A DNA stretch of 64,000 nucleotides. Source: Streptomyces sp. cg36 (GTDB lineage: Bacteria; Actinomycetota; Actinomycetes; Streptomycetales; Streptomycetaceae). Where the stretch lies: assembly GCF_041080675.1 (NCBI RefSeq), contig NZ_CP163520.1, forward strand, positions 4,898,001 to 4,962,000, read 5' to 3'. The notes under the pieces were generated by a model, which was not told the origin of the DNA, made no database searches, and saw nothing but the letters and a program-made list of their open reading frames with translations. This document shows, piece after piece, positions 61,270 through 64,000 of the stretch (positions within the stretch are counted from its first letter, which is position 1; every line of letters begins with the position of its first letter). The position numbers were made by a program, and so were the translations under genes.

Positions 61270-62700
61270 ATGAACGATGGAGCCGAGCCCGTCGCCCCCT
61301 CCGAGGCCGCCGCCGAGACCGCGAGCGCGTCCCCGGACCTCCTCCTGGACCGGCTGCGCGCGGGGCTGCCCGCCGACGCGCTGATCACCGACCCGGACGT
61401 CACCGCCTCCTACGCCCACGACATGGCGGGCTTCTGCGCCGCCGGGGCCCCGGCCGCGGTCGTCCTGCCGCGCACCGTCGAGCAGGTCCAGCACGTCATG
61501 CGCACCGCCACCGAGCTGCGCGTCCCGGTGGTGCCGCAGGGCGCCCGCACCGGCCTGTCGGGCGGCGCCAACGCGACCGAGGGCTGTGTGGTGCTGTCCC
61601 TGGTCCGGATGGACCGCATCCTGGAGATCAGCGCGGTCGACCGGGTGGCGGTCGTCGAACCCGGTGTCGTCAACGCCGTGCTCTCCCGGAAAGTCCTGGA
61701 ACACGGGCTCTACTACCCGCCCGATCCCTCCAGTTGGGAGGAGTGCACGATCGGCGGGAACATCGGCACCGCGTCCGGCGGGCTGTGCTGCGTGAAGTAC
61801 GGGGTGACCGCCGAGTACGTCCTCGGCCTCGACGTGGTCCTCGCCGACGGCCGCCTCCTGGAGACCGGCCGCCGCACCGCCAAGGGCGTCGCCGGATACG
61901 ACCTGACCCGGCTCTTCGTCGGCTCCGAGGGCAGCCTCGGCGTGGTGGTGAAGGCGGTGCTGGCGCTGCGGCCCGCGCCGCCGCGCCAGCTGGCGCTGGC
62001 CGCCGAGTTCCCGTCGGCGGCGGCGGCCTGCGAGGCGGTCTGCGCGATCATGGAGAGCGGCCGTACGCCGTCGCTGCTCGAACTCATGGACGGCACGACC
62101 GTACGGGCGGTGAACCGGATGGCCCGCATGGGCCTGCCGGAGAGCACCGAGGCGCTGCTGCTGGCCGCCTTCGACACCCCGGACCCGGCCGCCGACCTGG
62201 CCGCCGTGGGGGCGCTGTGCACGGCGGCCGGGGCCACCGAGGTCGTCCCGGCGGAGTCGGCCGCCGAGTCCGAACTGCTGCTCAAGGCAAGGCGGTTGTC
62301 GCTCACGGCGCTGGAGACCATCAAGCCCTCCACCATGATCGACGACGTCTGCGTACCGCGCTCCAGGCTCGCCGCCATGCTCGACGGGACCGCCGCGATC
62401 GCCGCCAAGTACGGCCTGACCATCGGCGTCTGCGCGCACGCGGGCGACGGCAACACCCACCCGGTGGTCTGCTTCGACGGCGCCGACGAGGACGAGACGC
62501 GGCGGGCCCGGGAGTCCTTCGACGAGATCATGGCGCTCGGTCTGGAACTGGGCGGCACGATCACCGGCGAGCACGGCGTGGGCCTGCTGAAGAAGGAGTG
62601 GCTGGCCCGTGAGCTCGGCCCGGTGGGCGTGGAGATGCAGCGCGCGGTGAAGCGGACCTTCGACCCGCTGGGCCTGCTGAACCCGGGCAAGCTCTTCTGA
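61270..62700 (+). CDS. FAD-binding oxidase, glycolate/D-lactate dehydrogenase type
   Basis: 476 residues. PCMH-type FAD domain (VPQGARTGLSGGANATEGCVVLSL, residues about 78-102; CTIGGNIGTASGGLCCVKYG) and C-terminal FAD-oxidase domain with HAGDGNTHPV and GTITGEHGVGLLKKEWL, typical of GlcD and D-lactate dehydrogenases. It oxidises a 2-hydroxy acid, exact substrate not decided. Divergent from the TPR gene with a 98-base gap. Confidence 0.92.
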   Translation: MNDGAEPVAPSEAAAETASASPDLLLDRLRAGLPADALITDPDVTASYAHDMAGFCAAGAPAAVVLPRTVEQVQHVMRTATELRVPVVPQGARTGLSGGANATEGCVVLSLVRMDRILEISAVDRVAVVEPGVVNAVLSRKVLEHGLYYPPDPSSWEECTIGGNIGTASGGLCCVKYGVTAEYVLGLDVVLADGRLLETGRRTAKGVAGYDLTRLFVGSEGSLGVVVKAVLALRPAPPRQLALAAEFPSAAAACEAVCAIMESGRTPSLLELMDGTTVRAVNRMARMGLPESTEALLLAAFDTPDPAADLAAVGALCTAAGATEVVPAESAAESELLLKARRLSLTALETIKPSTMIDDVCVPRSRLAAMLDGTAAIAAKYGLTIGVCAHAGDGNTHPVVCFDGADEDETRRARESFDEIMALGLELGGTITGEHGVGLLKKEWLARELGPVGVEMQRAVKRTFDPLGLLNPGKLF

Positions 62701-62755
62701 CGGGGCGGCCCCGGCGCCCCGGCGCGGTGAACCGTTACGGCGGACCGTCCGCCCC

Positions 62756-63247
62756 TCACGCACCCTCCTCCGGCCGGGACTCGTCCGAGGGCCAGGGGTC
62801 GTTCAGATAGAGCTCCTCGACCCGGCTGCGGCCGGTCGTGGGGGCGAGCAGCTCGGCGAGGCCGTCGTCGATGCCGAGCTGCTCGGTCTCAGAGCCCGGC
62901 GGAACCACCCGCAGCGTCCGCTCCAGCCACGCCGAGACCTGCGCGGAGGGCGCTTCGAGCAGCGCGTCCCCGTCCGGCGAGCTCAGCGCCATCAGGATCA
63001 CGCTGCGCCCCTCCATCTTGGTGGGCCAGATCCGCACGTCCCCGTGGCCGCACGGCCGGAACACCCCCTCGACCAGCAGTTCGCGGGCGAAGGTCCAGTT
63101 CACGGGGTGGTCGGTGCCGATGTGGAAGGTGATGTGGACGGCGTAGGGGTCGTCGGTGCGATAGGAGAGCCGGGCCGGAACGGGGATGCTGCGCTCCGGC
63201 GACAGCACCAGTTTGAGTTCCAGCTCGCGTTCCACGACGGTGTGCAT
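62756..63247 (-). CDS. ssgG: SsgA-like sporulation cell-division protein
   Basis: 163 residues from 63247, with GAGGAAGG upstream. It matches the SALP family over residues 1-125 (ELELKLVLSPERSIPVPARLSYRTDDPYAVHITFHIG; LLVEGVFRPCGHGDVRIWP; MALSSPDGDALLEAPSAQVSAWLERT) and has an acidic C-terminal tail. SALPs exist only in morphologically complex actinomycetes and govern septum placement and spore-wall formation. The name SsgG comes from remembered synteny, not from a diagnostic residue. Confidence 0.85.
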   Translation of the reverse strand: MHTVVERELELKLVLSPERSIPVPARLSYRTDDPYAVHITFHIGTDHPVNWTFARELLVEGVFRPCGHGDVRIWPTKMEGRSVILMALSSPDGDALLEAPSAQVSAWLERTLRVVPPGSETEQLGIDDGLAELLAPTTGRSRVEELYLNDPWPSDESRPEEGA

Positions 63248-63488
63248 GGCGGTGCGTTTCCCTTCCTCGTACGCGCCCCGGGTGGGCCCGTGCAAGGTGA
63301 GAGCGCGTCGGGGCGCGACTATGACGCGACTTCGGGAAAGTTTTTTCGGCGACTTCGGACGAGCTCCGGACGCGATCACCCGATGACCGGATCGCGGCCG
63401 GTACGGACGGACCCGCCCGGCGGCGGTCGCCCGTCTGGTAGATGTGGACCCCTGTATTGACGAGGCCCACGAGAGATACGGGACCGTG

Positions 63489-64000
63489 ATGAGCGCCCCC
63501 ACCCCGGCCACCGGCGACGGCACCCCCGCCGCTGGCTTCTATCCCGATCCGTCCATTCCTGGATATGTCCGGTACTGGAACGGCGCCGCCTGGGTGCCCG
63601 GCACGAGCCGGCCCGCCCCGGCCGAGGGCGAAGCCATGCCCGTGCCGCCGCCCGGCGCGGCCCCGGCGGCCCCCGCGCTCGCCTCCGCCCCGCCCGTGCC
63701 GCTGCCGGTGGAGGAGACGGGCCCGGTCTTCCTCGACGAGCCCGACCCCGCCCCCGCGCCCCTGCACGGCTCGCGCCCCGACCCGGCCCCGGCCTGGCAC
63801 GCGGACGCCGTCCACCAGTCGGGCTTCGGCGACGACGCGGCCCGCCGGGTCTCCTGGGGGCAGCCGGGCGAGCCGGGCCCGGGCGGCCCCCAGCCCTCGG
63901 CGCCCCAGCCCCAGCCCCTGCCCCCGCAGTCCGGCGCGGCCCAGTCCCAGCCCCAGTCGCCGCCCCCGCAGTCCGGCCCCGCCCGGCCGCTCCCGCTGCC
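63489..64000 (+). CDS. RDD-family protein with N-terminal DUF2510, 3' end outside window
   Basis: Open from the ATG at 63489 (a GTG at 63486 adjoins it) to the window edge, 170 codons. Residues 16-43 match DUF2510 (GFYPDPSIPGYVRYWNGAAW). The following 125 residues are Pro/Gln/Ala-rich low complexity. Streptomyces proteins with this start usually end in an RDD membrane domain, which would lie beyond 64000. Divergent from the SsgA-like gene. Confidence 0.8.
   Translation, partial: MSAPTPATGDGTPAAGFYPDPSIPGYVRYWNGAAWVPGTSRPAPAEGEAMPVPPPGAAPAAPALASAPPVPLPVEETGPVFLDEPDPAPAPLHGSRPDPAPAWHADAVHQSGFGDDAARRVSWGQPGEPGPGGPQPSAPQPQPLPPQSGAAQSQPQSPPPQSGPARPLPL

Overview
The window is a Streptomyces chromosome segment. 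The evidence is very high GC with strong third-position GC, frequent GTG starts, ATGA/GTGA start-stop overlaps, and Streptomyces-type genes (matB-like exopolysaccharide synthase, an SsgA-like protein, NnaR-type HemD/winged-helix fusion, HupA, a putative class E sortase substrate ending in LAETG). From memory, the gene order from prfB to the SsgA-like gene follows the core chromosome of S. coelicolor (about SCO2973 down to SCO2923). That synteny supports several gene names but was not checked by alignment.

Layout. 1-8 kb: the 3' part of a Ser/Thr kinase gene, prfB, a Ser/Gly-repeat wall protein, a zinc-ribbon membrane protein, and the housekeeping series ftsE-ftsX-ctp protease-smpB-ssrA (tmRNA). 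8-18.5 kb: divergent MFS exporter and LysR regulator; a three-gene surface-polysaccharide operon (matA-like, matB, acyltransferase); narK and nnaR for nitrate; a CGNR zinc-finger protein. 18.5-30 kb: ECF sigma/anti-sigma pair (sigU-like), a HelD/HelR-type helicase, NAD malic enzyme behind a structured leader, hupA, a tandem-repeat array, murA, a YqgE protein carrying an in-frame hairpin element, a DUF3039 protein and a GH20 hexosaminidase. 30-35.4 kb: a three-subunit xanthine-dehydrogenase-like molybdoenzyme with an unusual Fe-S subunit.

35.4-45.4 kb is the most accessory-looking part, a type VII secretion (ESX) related island. A mycosin protease and a WXG/PPE-like protein lie between two similarly built triads. 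Each triad has a small helical protein, a large protein with a helical N-terminus (one a DUF1023 alpha/beta hydrolase), and a lipoprotein. There is no EccC-type motor in the window. The island ends beside a tRNA-Cys gene.

45.5-64 kb: MFS transporters, a GC-rich repeat block, an SF2 helicase, an IclR regulator, a Lon-like protease without a PDZ domain, an ArsR-type regulator behind a 44-bp dyad, a betaine/choline-type ABC transporter operon, an Lrp regulator divergent from hppD, a TPR protein, a GlcD-like FAD oxidase, an SsgA-like sporulation protein (ssgG by synteny) and the start of an RDD/DUF2510 protein.

The leads I would follow first are the mirrored ESX triads (35.5-45.4 kb), the molybdoenzyme that lacks its expected catalytic glutamate, the short tmRNA tag, the ArsR-type dyad with a leaderless promoter, and the structured malic-enzyme leader with an IclR-like palindrome.
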